NCBI GenBank assembly: GCA_937899725.1
Contig: CALCCA010000026.1
Span: 1 to 51,337 of the forward strand
Source: an uncultured Halomicronema sp.
Lineage (GTDB): Bacteria > Cyanobacteriota > Cyanobacteriia > Phormidesmidales > Phormidesmidaceae
Length of the DNA: 51,337 nucleotides
Direction of reading: 5' to 3'
The notes under the pieces were generated by a model. That model saw nothing but the letters and a program-made list of their open reading frames with translations. It had not been told where the DNA came from and ran no database searches. Shown here piece after piece: positions 8,524 to 18,041 of the stretch; position 1 is the stretch's first letter, and each line of letters begins with the position of its first letter. A program made the translations under genes and the position numbers.

Positions 8524-11235
8524 ATGACGCGTCTTACTTCATTGATGTCCGCAATGGGTCTAGTGGTTTCAACCACGCTATGCCTCAGTGCCGCGACTGT
8601 CATGGCGGCACCGGACCCGGTGCCCTCTATTCATATGACGTTAGAGACACCGCCCATCAAGAGAAGGGTTCGCATTGGGGTCATCGCGGTGCGGGGCATC
8701 GAGCACACCAAACAGAAGTGGCAACCGACCATCGAGTATTTGAATCAAGCGATCCCTAGCGTTCACTTTGAGTTGATTGTGATTGATTTGGAGAAGGTTG
8801 AGGCGATCGTTCAGACTCGGCAGATCGATTTTTTGCTGGCTAACCCAGGCACCTATGTCAAATCAGAGATGCGATATGGTGCCCGCCGCATCGCCACGTT
8901 AGAAAACTTCCGTGCTGGTCGTACCTACGCGGCCTTTGGTGCCGTTATTTTTCGTCGGGCCGACCGCACCGATATTCAAACATTAAGTGATCTCAAGGGC
9001 CAGCGGTTTATGGCCGCGAGCGAAAAGGCTTTTGACGGCTGGCAGATTGCTTGGGCGACGCTGCAAAAAGTTGGCATTGATCCGTACCAGCAGTTTCAAA
9101 GCTTAGCGTTTGAGAAAACTCACGATGATGTCGTCTACGCAGTGCTCGACGGCGAGGTCGACGCGGGCACCGTGCGCACTGACACCCTAGAACGCCTGAC
9201 GCAAGCAGGCAAAATTAATCGTCGAGATATTGTGGTGTTGAATCACCAAACTCAGCCTGGCGATAGCTTTCCTTTTGTGCTGTCATCTGAGTTGTACCCC
9301 GAATGGCCCATGGCCGCCTTGGCTCAAACCCCAACAGAATTGTCAGAGCAGGTCGCGACCGCGCTCATGATGATTTCCGCTGACCATCCCGCTGCTCAAG
9401 CCGGGCAATATGGCGGCTGGACAATTCCTGCTAATTATTCTTCCGTGCATAAGACCCTGCGTGAGCTGCAGGTGAGTCCCTATGAGGATTGGGGCCAAGT
9501 CTCTTTATCGCAAGTGCTCTATCAGTATCGTTATTGGCTGGCGTTTACAGTGACAGCATTTGCCGCCTTGGGATACGTCGGCATGCAACTGATAAATCGA
9601 CGACAAATTGAAAACAATCTGCGCCGAGTGAACGCCACGCTTGAGGAGCGCGTGGAAGCCCGCACCCAAGAACTCCGAGCGGCCAAAGAAAAAGCCGAAA
9701 CCGCAAATCGGTCAAAGAGTAAATTTCTCTCGAATATGAGCCACGAGCTGCGCACGCCCCTGAATGCCATTCTGGGGTTCACTGAAGTGATGCTACGTGA
9801 CCTCAATCTGAGCGCCGATAGCCCCGATCAACCTCGTCAATCACAGCAAGAGACGTTGAGCATTATTCACCGAAGTGGTGACCATTTGTTGTCTTTGATC
9901 AACAACGTGCTTGACATGTCGAAGATCGAAGCGGGTCATACGACCTTGCGACTTAACCCGTTTGATCTCAAGGCCATGTTAGCGGCCCTGATCGAAATGC
10001 TGTATCTGCGGGCGACGACGCAAGGCATTTTGCTGGAGTACGAGTGTGCCCCCCAAGTGCCGGCCTGGGTCTGTGGCGATGAACGCAAACTCCGGCAGGT
10101 ATTGATCAACCTCATCAACAATGCCATCAAGTTCACCAAGGAGGGCGCGGTGATTTTGCGGGTTGGGGCGATTGCGACCACCATCGCTGCCGACAAGGCC
10201 CAGGCCGCTGTGACTCACACGGTGACGTTTGAGGTTAAAGATACGGGCGTCGGAATTGCTGCCGCAGACATCAAACACTTGTTTGATCCCTTTGTGCAGG
10301 CCCCAGCCGGTCAGCGATCGCAGGAGGGCACTGGCCTCGGCCTACCGATTAGTCGTCAGTTTGTGGAGCTGATGGGCGGTGAGCTACAGGTTCAGAGCAC
10401 TCTGGGGATCGGTACGAGCTTTCGGTTTTCGCTGCCGGTCACTGCTGCCGCCCCGCCAACCCTCGCCCCCCCTCGGGTCTCGCGTCGCGTGATCGGCTTG
10501 GCCCCTGAGCAACCTGAGTATCACATTTTAGTCGTCGACGATCAGTTAGAAAATCGTCAGCTGCTACGTCGCTTTTTACAGCCCCTGGGCTTCAAAGTTG
10601 ATGCCGCCGAAAATGGCCGCGAAGCAGTCGAGCAATGGCAGCGGCATCGCCCTCAGCTCATTTGGATGGATATTCGCATGCCGGTGATGAATGGTTATGA
10701 AGCGACCCAAGCGATCAAGCGGCAATCGGCGGGCCAGGCTCCCGTGATCATCGCCCTGACGGCGAGCGTCTTTGAGAATGAGCGATCGCACATCCTGCGG
10801 GCGGGGTGTGATGATTTTGTCCGTAAGCCCATTAGCGCTACAGAACTGTTCGACAAACTGGCGCAGCATTTGGGCGTTCGTTACCGTTATCAAGACGAAC
10901 CCCTGTCAGCCACCGCTCAAGAACGCCAGTCGCCCCTCACGACGCGCGAATTAACCGACCAGTTAGCTGACCAGCCGCAGGCGTGGATCACGCAGCTACA
11001 GTTGGCGGCTCGGGGGGCTGATGACGAGTTGATTTGGCCACTGCTAGACCAACTCTCGCCGACTCAAGCTGCGTTGGCGCAAGCCCTCGCCGATCTGGTT
11101 AATGACTTCCGTCTCGATCAGATTGTTCACCTGACGCAAGCGGTGTCGACGAGGGACAGCAGTCCATTAGGGGCTGGGCGATCATCGGGGGCGATCGCCA
11201 CATGGCCGCTTAATGATGAGAGGTCAACTTCATGA
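8524..11235 (+). CDS. PhnD-type periplasmic sensor hybrid histidine kinase
   Basis: The protein is 903 residues from the ATG at 8524; a TTG one codon earlier is also possible. A signal peptide (ending near AAP, about residue 30) precedes a phosphonate/phosphite-binding-like periplasmic domain (about 45-320, with RIGVIAVRG and DFLLANPGTY). One membrane helix (about 335-358), a coiled-coil linker, HisKA (SHELRTPLNAILGF, H407) and HATPase (NLINNAIKFT, DTGVGI, GTGLGLPIS) follow. A receiver domain (about 660-785) has D716 in WMDIRMP, followed by a helical tail without a clear HPt histidine. Binding of a small oxyanion or organic solute outside would control phosphorylation inside. No transporter for such a ligand lies nearby. 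The phosphorelay partner is unknown. Confidence 0.88.
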   Translation: MTRLTSLMSAMGLVVSTTLCLSAATVMAAPDPVPSIHMTLETPPIKRRVRIGVIAVRGIEHTKQKWQPTIEYLNQAIPSVHFELIVIDLEKVEAIVQTRQIDFLLANPGTYVKSEMRYGARRIATLENFRAGRTYAAFGAVIFRRADRTDIQTLSDLKGQRFMAASEKAFDGWQIAWATLQKVGIDPYQQFQSLAFEKTHDDVVYAVLDGEVDAGTVRTDTLERLTQAGKINRRDIVVLNHQTQPGDSFPFVLSSELYPEWPMAALAQTPTELSEQVATALMMISADHPAAQAGQYGGWTIPANYSSVHKTLRELQVSPYEDWGQVSLSQVLYQYRYWLAFTVTAFAALGYVGMQLINRRQIENNLRRVNATLEERVEARTQELRAAKEKAETANRSKSKFLSNMSHELRTPLNAILGFTEVMLRDLNLSADSPDQPRQSQQETLSIIHRSGDHLLSLINNVLDMSKIEAGHTTLRLNPFDLKAMLAALIEMLYLRATTQGILLEYECAPQVPAWVCGDERKLRQVLINLINNAIKFTKEGAVILRVGAIATTIAADKAQAAVTHTVTFEVKDTGVGIAAADIKHLFDPFVQAPAGQRSQEGTGLGLPISRQFVELMGGELQVQSTLGIGTSFRFSLPVTAAAPPTLAPPRVSRRVIGLAPEQPEYHILVVDDQLENRQLLRRFLQPLGFKVDAAENGREAVEQWQRHRPQLIWMDIRMPVMNGYEATQAIKRQSAGQAPVIIALTASVFENERSHILRAGCDDFVRKPISATELFDKLAQHLGVRYRYQDEPLSATAQERQSPLTTRELTDQLADQPQAWITQLQLAARGADDELIWPLLDQLSPTQAALAQALADLVNDFRLDQIVHLTQAVSTRDSSPLGAGRSSGAIATWPLNDERSTS

Positions 11236-11708
11236 GCACCCACCACGTTGCCCCTAGCTGCGCTGACTGGGCTTTGCCACCCTGGCAGCTAAGAATGGTC
11301 AGCCGGTCATTGAGGTCTATTCCTCCATTAATATTGATGAATGGGCGCATGCTTAGGCTCAATCATGGCCGCAGCTTGTCCGATCAAAGCCCTGCCCCAT
11401 ATGACGAGAACACTGTGAGGGCAATGTTTGCTAATTTGCTTAGGCCGGATCAAGATCGGTTCTATCCAACTACTGTTGATGATTTATTGGCCAACCGTTT
11501 TCAGACATTCAGTGACATCACAAACTGGCTCAATACCTGGCAGTCCTCAGCGATCAGACCACTCACACAATGGCTGGCTCGGTCGCCGGGGTTCAGCAGC
11601 AGTGGGACTGACTCACACAGTGGCTGGCCACAGCCCAGCCTTTCAGGCTAGCAACCTTAACCCTTTGTTCTCTCTCATCTTGTTACATATCCTCTATTCT
11701 GTTCGGCC
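11236..11708. other. Intergenic region, no convincing gene
   Basis: About 470 bp between two kinase genes. An open frame begins at 11232, overlapping the upstream stop codon as ATGA, and runs to 11651, but its arginine/serine/proline-rich translation has no motif and looks like random coding. The sequence contains two similar CACTCACACA(A)TGGCTGGC segments (near 11560 and 11610), a short local duplication. Confidence 0.5.
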
Positions 11709-13013
11709 ATGACTCGCGATATTGACCACTCTTGTAAAGGTGACATTTTAGTTGTCGACGATCGTGCCGATAATCTCCGCCTGCTGGCGACGATGCTATC
11801 AGAGCAAGGCTACAAAGTTCGCAAAATTCTGAAAGGCGAACTGACCCTTGAGGTGGCGCAAATCAACCCGCCTGATTTGATTTTGCTTGATGTCAGGATG
11901 CCCAAGATTAATGGTTTTGAGGTGTGTCAACAGCTCAAGGCCGATCACCACACGGAGTCGATTCCGATTATTTTTCTCAGCGCTTCTGACGAGCCCCTCG
12001 ACAAGGTCAAGGCCTTTCGGGTTGGTGGCGAAGACTTCATTACCAAACCATTTGAAATCACTGAGGTCTTAGCCCGTATTGGACACCAACTCAAGCTGGT
12101 GCGTTTAAAGAGACAGCTGCGAGCGCAAAACCAGCAGCTGCAGGCAGAAGTCGCGGAGCAGCTGAAAGCTGAGGCAGCGCTTCAGCAGGCTAATGATGAG
12201 TTAGAAGCGCGAGTCAGTCAGCGTACCCTAGAGTTGACCCAAGCCAACCAGTACCAACAGCAGCTTGGGCAGCAGCTACAGCAATCGCTAGCGCAAGAGC
12301 AAAAACTGAGTCAGCTAAAATCACAGATCATCACCACGATCGCCCACGAATATCGGACGCCCATGTCGATCATCAGCAGTTCGATTGGGATGTTAGAAGA
12401 TTACGGCGATCGGCTGACCGACCACTTGCGAAACAAGCACTTTGGTCGAGTCCAAAAAGCCATGCAGCGGATGACTGATTTAACTGATGAGGTGATTTTT
12501 CTCAATCAACTCGAATTCGAAACGCTCGAGATTCAGCGAGAAACCGTGAGTTTTCAAGAACTCATTGACAGTGTATCGACTCAAATCAAATCGTCTAGTG
12601 AGTTATGCCCAACCTTTCAAGTAGAGATTGATCCTGCCTGCGATCGCCAGTTGATCGATCGCCGACTGATGACCAAAATCTTGTTGAATGTGCTCCATAA
12701 TGCCGCTAAGTTCTCTCCTGACCCGTCGCCGATCACGGTGCAGGTATGCTGCACACCTGAGCAGTTATGCATCATTGTCGAAGACACGGGCATGGGCATT
12801 CCCGAACAGGAGTTAGCACGGGTGTTTGAATCGTTCTATCGCGCCCAAAACGCTGAAAATATTCAAGGCATTGGCTTAGGGTTAACCATTGCACTGAAAT
12901 GTACTCATCTGCTGAATGGGCAGATTAACATTGAGAGCCAGTTAGATTTAGGGACCCGAGTCAAAGTCAGCTTACCGATGCATGCCATGGCTGGTTTCGG
13001 CAATGCTTCATAA
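11709..13013 (+). CDS. Receiver-histidine kinase (REC-HisKA-HATPase)
   Basis: The 434-residue cytoplasmic protein begins with a receiver domain (about 10-130). Its acidic pair is D17/D18, the phospho-acceptor is D61 in LLDVRMP, and the lysine is K113 in TKPF. A glutamine-rich coiled coil follows (about 132-205), then HisKA with IAHEYRTPMSII (H213) and an intact HATPase (LLNVLHNAAKFSP, EDTGMGIP, GIGLGLTIA). This inverted order, receiver first and kinase last, is common in cyanobacteria, where such proteins relay from an upstream hybrid kinase. The PhnD-type hybrid kinase lies 470 bp upstream on the same strand and is a plausible partner, which is inference. The kinase core is paralogous to that of the gene at 6324. 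Confidence 0.9.
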   Translation: MTRDIDHSCKGDILVVDDRADNLRLLATMLSEQGYKVRKILKGELTLEVAQINPPDLILLDVRMPKINGFEVCQQLKADHHTESIPIIFLSASDEPLDKVKAFRVGGEDFITKPFEITEVLARIGHQLKLVRLKRQLRAQNQQLQAEVAEQLKAEAALQQANDELEARVSQRTLELTQANQYQQQLGQQLQQSLAQEQKLSQLKSQIITTIAHEYRTPMSIISSSIGMLEDYGDRLTDHLRNKHFGRVQKAMQRMTDLTDEVIFLNQLEFETLEIQRETVSFQELIDSVSTQIKSSSELCPTFQVEIDPACDRQLIDRRLMTKILLNVLHNAAKFSPDPSPITVQVCCTPEQLCIIVEDTGMGIPEQELARVFESFYRAQNAENIQGIGLGLTIALKCTHLLNGQINIESQLDLGTRVKVSLPMHAMAGFGNAS

Positions 13014-13182
13014 CGCCAGTTCGGGGATAGATCAGCTTGAAGATCTGCGATTAGAAATTATCCCGAGGGCAGACAATTTTCTGTCGGGGTTTGGCAGTAC
13101 CCAACTGCTGTGATCGAGGCATTGTTTATGTGCGACTTTTGCGCGACTCCCTTGTTGTACCGCCCTACTGAAACCGTCCAAC

Positions 13183-13220
13183 TATGTTGGGGGACGCCGG
13201 CAGCAAAGTCCCCCAACATG
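13183..13220. terminator. Hairpin between convergent genes
   Basis: TATGTTGGGGGAC (13183-13195) pairs with GTCCCCCAACATG (13208-13220), about 12 base pairs with a short loop. It lies between the plus-strand kinase ending at 13013 and glmM ending at 13229 on the minus strand, so it could end both transcripts. There is no T-run, so it may instead be one of the GTTGGGGGA-type palindromic repeats common in cyanobacteria. Confidence 0.4.
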
Positions 13221-13228
13221 GCTAAAAC

Positions 13229-14674
13229 CTAGACCGCGAGGTTAACGGCCACGACGTTAGCAATATGGTCAGTCCAATGATCGACTAAAGCCGAGTGCTC
13301 AGCTTCGACCATGACGCGAATCAGCGGCTCGGTACCAGAGGGGCGCACTAACACCCGACCTAAATCGCCCATATCCGCTTCAGCTTGAGCGATCGCCTGT
13401 TTAACCGCACTGCAGCTGGCCCAGTTTTTGCGGCGATCTCGATCTTCAACCCGAACGTTTTTGAGTCGTTGCGGATAGGTTTGAAAGCTTTGATCCACCA
13501 GATCTGCGAGCGAGCCGCCCAGTTGCTGCACCAGATGAGCCAAGTGCAACGCCGTCAGAATGCCGTCACCGGTCAGGCTGTAGTGGTGACAGAGAATATG
13601 CCCTGACTGCTCGCCACCGAGCTTCGCCCCCCGGTCAACCATCTCGGCATGCACATGCTGATCGCCAACTTGAGTCCGCATGAGGGAGCCGCCGAGGGCG
13701 TTCCAGGCGCGTTCAAAGCCCAAGTTAGCCATCACCGTCGACACGATTAGGTTTTCTGGCAGGCGGTTAGCGGCCTTGAGCTGCTGGCCCCACAAATACA
13801 GAATGTAGTCACCGTCGACAACCTGGCCTTTGGCATCGACCGCAATCACGCGATCGGCATCGCCATCGAAGGCAAAGCCCAGATCAGCCTGATGTTCTCG
13901 AATCGCCGTTTGCAGAGCACCCAGATGCGTCGAACCGCAGTTGACGTTGATGCGATCGCCATCCGGCAGACCATGCAGCCCCACCACGTCAGCCCCCGTG
14001 CGAGCAAAGGCACGGTGAGCAATCCCAGCCGCTGCCCCCCAAGCCATATCGAGCACCACCTTGAAACCGCTCAGATCAAGCGTCGGCAAGGGTTCATGGA
14101 GAAACTCTAAATACTGGTTGACCAGCTCCGGGCGATGGTGCCATTGGCCCCATTGCTCACCGGCCAGATTAACCAGTGCCCCACTGTGACCACGCAGGGC
14201 TTGCTCTATTTGCTGCTGCAGGTCAGTGGATAGTTTTGTCCCCTCAGCCCCAAAAAATTTAATGCCGTTATCAGCCGGCGGATTGTGGCTAGCCGAAATC
14301 ATCACCCCGCCGCTCGCCCCAACAGCTGGTGTCAGGTTGGCCACAGCGGCGGTGGGGCAAAGGCCTAGGTTCCACACCTCTAAACCAGCGGCGGTGAGCC
14401 CAGCGGCCAGAGCCGACGCAATCATGTGTCCTGAGTTACGCGAATCTTGACCTAGCAAGATCGGCCCCCCCAAGGGATAATGGTGCCGATAAACGTGCCC
14501 AGCCCAATAGCCAATCTGGAGGGCTAACGGTGCCGTCAACAGCTCACCAGCTTGGCCGCGAATGCCATCTGTACCAAACAGTTTAGTAGCGGGCAGCTCA
14601 AGCGGCTGCCAACCCAGCCCAACCGGCGCCGATACCGGGTTGCGGCTCACTGACCGCGGGGGGGAACTTACCAT
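13229..14674 (-). CDS. glmM: Phosphoglucosamine mutase
   Basis: GlmM interconverts glucosamine-6-phosphate and glucosamine-1-phosphate, the step before UDP-GlcNAc for peptidoglycan and LPS. The 481-residue protein shows the opening motif FGTDGIRG (33-40), the catalytic serine loop ISASHNPP (phosphoserine at residue 129), the magnesium loop FDGDADR and the C-terminal phosphate-binding [12 protein letters not shown]. All four conserved phosphohexomutase regions are intact. It is about 30 residues longer at the N-terminus than typical GlmM, as is common in cyanobacteria. An AGGAG Shine-Dalgarno sequence sits 8 nt before the ATG (minus strand, 14687-14683), which fixes this start. The gene is divergent from the DUF309 gene, 98 bp away. 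Confidence 0.95.
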   Translation of the reverse strand: MVSSPPRSVSRNPVSAPVGLGWQPLELPATKLFGTDGIRGQAGELLTAPLALQIGYWAGHVYRHHYPLGGPILLGQDSRNSGHMIASALAAGLTAAGLEVWNLGLCPTAAVANLTPAVGASGGVMISASHNPPADNGIKFFGAEGTKLSTDLQQQIEQALRGHSGALVNLAGEQWGQWHHRPELVNQYLEFLHEPLPTLDLSGFKVVLDMAWGAAAGIAHRAFARTGADVVGLHGLPDGDRINVNCGSTHLGALQTAIREHQADLGFAFDGDADRVIAVDAKGQVVDGDYILYLWGQQLKAANRLPENLIVSTVMANLGFERAWNALGGSLMRTQVGDQHVHAEMVDRGAKLGGEQSGHILCHHYSLTGDGILTALHLAHLVQQLGGSLADLVDQSFQTYPQRLKNVRVEDRDRRKNWASCSAVKQAIAQAEADMGDLGRVLVRPSGTEPLIRVMVEAEHSALVDHWTDHIANVVAVNLAV

Positions 14675-14772
14675 ATAAATGACTCCTCACACACTCTCCA
14701 GTGGAGAATACCACCTCTTCTTAACAATCCACAGCTCATTAGACCGATTACCTCAATGTCCACCCGTAGCCC

Positions 14773-15210
14773 ATGACTTCTAACGCTCTCTCGTCTGATG
14801 CCGATGCTTGGCAAGCCGGCATCGAACAATTCAATCAGGGTGATTACTATGCCTGCCATGACACCCTAGAAGCCATCTGGATGACTGCTGAAATCCCCGA
14901 AAAGCCCTTTTTTCAAGGGGTTTTACAGCTCGCGGTAGCGCTTTATCATCTGGGTAATCACAATTGGCATGGCACCGCTATTTTGCTCGGGGAAGGCATT
15001 CGACGGCTAGAGCCCTTTGAGCCGAGTTATCGCGAGATTGACGTCACCGATCTGCTGGATTGTGCCAGCGTCTGGTTAGAATTAACGCAACAGCTGGGGG
15101 CTGAGCAGATTGCGCTGGTGGCAGAGGCCCTGATTTTGACTCATCAAGGTAAGTCGGGAGTCGGAGCAACGGCCACCTTGCCGAAGTGGGAAATTCAACC
15201 TGGAAAATAG
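14773..15210 (+). CDS. DUF309 family protein
   Basis: This 145-residue soluble helical protein carries the DUF309 signature: an N-terminal FNQGDYYACHDTLEAIW segment, then FFQGVLQLAVALYHLGNHNWHGT and LLGEGIRRLE. The conserved His, Glu and His-x-x-Gly positions suggest a metal or substrate pocket, but no biochemical role is established for the family. It is common in cyanobacteria and plastids. The gene is divergent from glmM and followed after about 150 bp by lptA on the same strand, so it could head the lpt transcript. Assignment to the family is firm; function is unknown. Confidence 0.85.
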   Translation: MTSNALSSDADAWQAGIEQFNQGDYYACHDTLEAIWMTAEIPEKPFFQGVLQLAVALYHLGNHNWHGTAILLGEGIRRLEPFEPSYREIDVTDLLDCASVWLELTQQLGAEQIALVAEALILTHQGKSGVGATATLPKWEIQPGK

Positions 15211-15363
15211 GGTTATTTCCGAATTTGAATGACCTAAGTGTGTATATAAACGACAGAATGGGCTGTCGTTACCACAAAACTTAACAGCGCGCCGCGCGCC
15301 TTGATGGCGTGGAACTCCGGTTAATTGGGTAACGTCTTAGAAGAACGTGATAGGGAACGAATA

Positions 15364-15918
15364 ATGGCCAACGGGGCAGCAACGGTGAGACGGGATACGC
15401 GGAAGCTTTCACGGCGCGGGCGATCGCTACTAGGGCTGATGTTCACCGGCACCTTAGGCCTGCTGTTGGCGATCACCCTGCGACCCAGTCACATCGCCCA
15501 TGCGCAAACGGAAACCCAAGGCACTATTACCCTCAAAGCCGATGTGCAAGAGGCCAACGCGATTACTGGAGTGGTGACCGCTCGCGGCAATGTGCAGATT
15601 GAATATCCGGTGCGCGATATTTTTGCGACCTCGGCCCAAGCGCAATACTTTAGCGAAGAAAGCCGGATGATTTTGAGCGGCAACGTTGTGGTGCTACAAG
15701 AAGGCAATCGTTTAGAGGCAGAAACCGTCACGTACCTGATTGATGAGGGCCGTTTCATTGCTCTACCGCAGCCGAACGACCAAGTCGAAACCACCTACCT
15801 CTTGACCGACGAGACCGCCACCACAGAGGACACTGAAGAGGAAGGCGACGAGACTGACAATGGCGCGTTCAACAACCCGGCCCCCGATCCGGCACTGACC
15901 ATCTCACCCATCAATTAG
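15364..15918 (+). CDS. lptA: LptA-like periplasmic LPS-transport protein (OstA domain)
   Basis: LptA forms the periplasmic bridge that carries lipopolysaccharide from the inner-membrane LptBFG pump to LptD. The 184-residue protein has a signal peptide ending near HAQA/T (about residue 48) and one OstA/LptA beta-jellyroll (about 50-150). The jellyroll carries the repeating pattern ITLKADVQ, GVVTARGNVQIEY, ATSAQAQYFSEE and ILSGNVVVLQEGNRLEA. An acidic tail (EDTEEEGDETD) ends it. The ATG at 15364 is preceded by AGGGA at about 7 nt; an upstream TTG at 15325 has no such support. The next two genes are lptB and lptF/G, which confirms the role. Confidence 0.85.
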   Translation: MANGAATVRRDTRKLSRRGRSLLGLMFTGTLGLLLAITLRPSHIAHAQTETQGTITLKADVQEANAITGVVTARGNVQIEYPVRDIFATSAQAQYFSEESRMILSGNVVVLQEGNRLEAETVTYLIDEGRFIALPQPNDQVETTYLLTDETATTEDTEEEGDETDNGAFNNPAPDPALTISPIN

Positions 15919-15941
15919 CTGCCACTTCTGAATATGGAAAA

Positions 15942-15979
15942 CGCTGTTTTGAGCCCGGCCGAGGGCCGGGCCAACAGCG
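15942..15979 (+). terminator. Two-part hairpin between lptA and lptB
   Basis: An inner stem GCCCGGCC/GGCCGGGC with a three-base loop (15953-15971) is enclosed by an outer stem CGCTGTT/AACAGCG (15942-15948 with 15973-15979), then GGTCTATTTTG. It has the shape of a weak intrinsic terminator or RNA-processing site 24 nt after the lptA stop. It would reduce read-through into lptB, or separate the messages. Confidence 0.5.
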
Positions 15980-16067
15980 GTCTATTTTGTGAAGGGCAAA
16001 TTTTGGGGATGCGCTTTGATAAAATTTGAGCCGACCCTTTGATCACCCTGCTTCGGTACGAAATCTC

Positions 16068-16796
16068 TTGAAAATTATTTTAGAGAACGTTCAAAAAACC
16101 TATGGCAAACGCCAAGTTGTTCACCAGGTGAGCCTATCGGTGGCTCAGGGTGAGGTCGTTGGCCTCTTAGGCCCAAATGGGGCAGGCAAAACCACCACCT
16201 TTTATATGGCCACCGGGCTTGAGAAGCCGGATGATGGTCGCGTGTACTTAGATCGCATCGATATTACGGACTTGCCGATGCATCAGCGGGCTCGTTTGGG
16301 CATTGGCTACCTCGCGCAAGAACCCAGCATCTTCCGCCATTTATCCGTGCGCGACAATTTGCTGTTGGTGATGGAGCAAACCCACGTCTCCCCCGCGGCC
16401 TACGACGATCGCCTGCATGACTTGCTCAAGGAATTTCGGCTAGAAACTGTGGCCAATACCGCTGGCAATCTAGTTTCGGGGGGGGAACGGCGACGTACCG
16501 AACTCGCCCGCGCCCTGGCCGCCGGAGAAGATGGGCCACGCTTTTTGTTCTTGGATGAGCCCTTTGCCGGGGTTGACCCGATCGCGGTGAATGAGATTCA
16601 AACGATGGTGTCACAGCTGCGAGAGCGCGACATCGGAATTCTCATTACTGACCACAACGTCCGTGAAACACTCCAAATCATCGATCGCGCCTATATCATG
16701 AGCGAAGGGCGCATCTTGGCTTCTGGCACCGCTGACGACCTCTACAGCAATCCCTTGGTGCGTCAACATTACCTAGGTGAAGACTTTAAAATTTAG
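16068..16796 (+). CDS. lptB: LPS export ABC transporter ATPase
   Basis: LptB is the cytoplasmic ATPase that powers lipopolysaccharide extraction by LptF/LptG. The protein is 242 residues from the TTG at 16068, which gives the typical start MKIILENVQKTYGKRQ. An earlier TTG at 16026 would add 14 atypical residues. It has Walker A GPNGAGKTT, a Q-loop in YLAQEPSIF, the signature region VSGGERRRTELARAL, Walker B FLFLDEPFAGVDP and the H-loop ITDHNV. The LptB-specific FAGVDP and DHNVRETL segments separate it from other ABC ATPases. A TAAAAT -10-like box lies at 16020-16025, just after the inter-gene hairpin, so a separate promoter is possible. lptF/G follows after 60 bp. Confidence 0.93.
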   Translation: MKIILENVQKTYGKRQVVHQVSLSVAQGEVVGLLGPNGAGKTTTFYMATGLEKPDDGRVYLDRIDITDLPMHQRARLGIGYLAQEPSIFRHLSVRDNLLLVMEQTHVSPAAYDDRLHDLLKEFRLETVANTAGNLVSGGERRRTELARALAAGEDGPRFLFLDEPFAGVDPIAVNEIQTMVSQLRERDIGILITDHNVRETLQIIDRAYIMSEGRILASGTADDLYSNPLVRQHYLGEDFKI

Positions 16797-16856
16797 TCTG
16801 CCTCGGTTCCTGAGTTCTGCTGCCCCGTTTTTGCATAAGTTGCGCGACACACGTTT

Positions 16857-18041
16857 ATGGATAGTCCCTACCCTCAATCGACGGCACCGGCACCCGCGCA
16901 AGTCCCGATGAACCGCTTTCGCATCTCTTTGATGGATTGGTACGTGGTGCGTGAGTTGGCCCTACCGTTTTTGTTTGGCGTGGGGGCCTTTTCATCGATC
17001 GGCGTTTCGATTGGGGCGCTATTTGAGCTGATTCGGCAAATTACTGAGTCCGGCCTATCGATTTGGCTGGCCATGCGAATTTTTGGCTTGCGACTCCCGG
17101 AATTCGTGGTGCTGTCATTTCCCATGTCAACGCTGTTGGCCACCATGATGACCTATAGCCGGTTATCTGCCGATAGTGAGCTGGTAGCTCTGCGGGGCTG
17201 TGGCGTTAGCGTTCGCCGCATCGTTGCCCCCGCCATCATCCTAAGTTTTTTCGTCACGGGCCTGACCTTTGCCTTTAACGAGTTCATTACCCCGACAGCG
17301 AACTATCAGGCTTCAGTGGCGTTGGAGCGAGCCCTCAATTCCGAAAGTCCGCCCTTTCGCGAGCGCAATATCCTCTACCGTGAGTTTCAAGAAGCCGCCG
17401 ATGATGACGATGCTACCGAGATGTCGCGGCTGTTTTACGCCCGGCGGTTTGACGGTAATACGATGTATGGCTTGACGGTGCTAGATTTCACTCAAGAGGG
17501 GTTGAGTCAGGTGGTGAGTGCGGATGCGGCTACCTTCAATCTGCAGACCAACATCTGGAATTTTTACGACGGCACATTGTACGCCGTTTCACCTGACGGG
17601 TCGTTTCGTCACATCGTCAAGTTTGAAACCCAGGAAATTCAGCTGCCCCGAGCTCCCTTTGACATTGCCAGCCGGACCAAAAGCGACTCGGAAATGAACA
17701 TTGCGGAAGCGTCGCGCTACCTCAACGACGTGATTCGACAAACGGGGGATGAAAAATCGATTCGCACGTGGCAGATTCGGATTCAGCAAAAGTATGCGTT
17801 GCCCTTTGTCTGTGTGGTGTTCGGCCTAGTGGGAGCTGCGTTGGGCGTACGGCCACAGCGCACCGGTCGGGCCACGAGCTTCGGCATTAGCGTCATCATC
17901 ATTTTTGGCTACTATCTATTTGCCTTTATTTCAAATGCCATGGGCGAAGTGGGTGTACTGTCACCGCTGATGTCGGCCTGGCTACCGACATTTCTCGGGC
18001 TGGGCATTGGCGGTTTTCTGCTGCTGCGGGCGTCTAATTGA
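16857..18041 (+). CDS. LPS export permease, LptF/LptG (YjgP/YjgQ) family
   Basis: This 394-residue inner-membrane protein has the LptF/LptG layout. Three N-terminal helices (about residues 30-60, 70-100, 115-140) include FPMSTLLATMMTYSRLSADSE and the conserved LRGCGVSVRRIVAPA coupling region. A large periplasmic beta-jellyroll follows (about 145-300), then three C-terminal helices (about 310-394, ALPFVCVVFGLVGAALGVRPQR). Cyanobacteria often encode one LptF/G-type permease that may act as a homodimer, so F and G cannot be told apart here. It follows lptB by 60 bp and is almost certainly co-transcribed with it. Confidence 0.9.
   Translation: MDSPYPQSTAPAPAQVPMNRFRISLMDWYVVRELALPFLFGVGAFSSIGVSIGALFELIRQITESGLSIWLAMRIFGLRLPEFVVLSFPMSTLLATMMTYSRLSADSELVALRGCGVSVRRIVAPAIILSFFVTGLTFAFNEFITPTANYQASVALERALNSESPPFRERNILYREFQEAADDDDATEMSRLFYARRFDGNTMYGLTVLDFTQEGLSQVVSADAATFNLQTNIWNFYDGTLYAVSPDGSFRHIVKFETQEIQLPRAPFDIASRTKSDSEMNIAEASRYLNDVIRQTGDEKSIRTWQIRIQQKYALPFVCVVFGLVGAALGVRPQRTGRATSFGISVIIIFGYYLFAFISNAMGEVGVLSPLMSAWLPTFLGLGIGGFLLLRASN

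Noticed and set aside
11232-11651. Frame overlapping the hybrid-kinase stop as ATGA
   Set aside because: The overlap looks like coupling, but the translation is Arg/Ser/Pro-rich without any motif and covers a local duplication.
14682-14692. ACTCCTCACAC, the conserved core of the cyanobacterial small RNA Yfr1
   Set aside because: It is the complement of the AGGAG ribosome site of glmM on the minus strand. The flanking stem and the terminator with a T-run that Yfr1 needs are absent, and the neighbours are not guaB/trxA.
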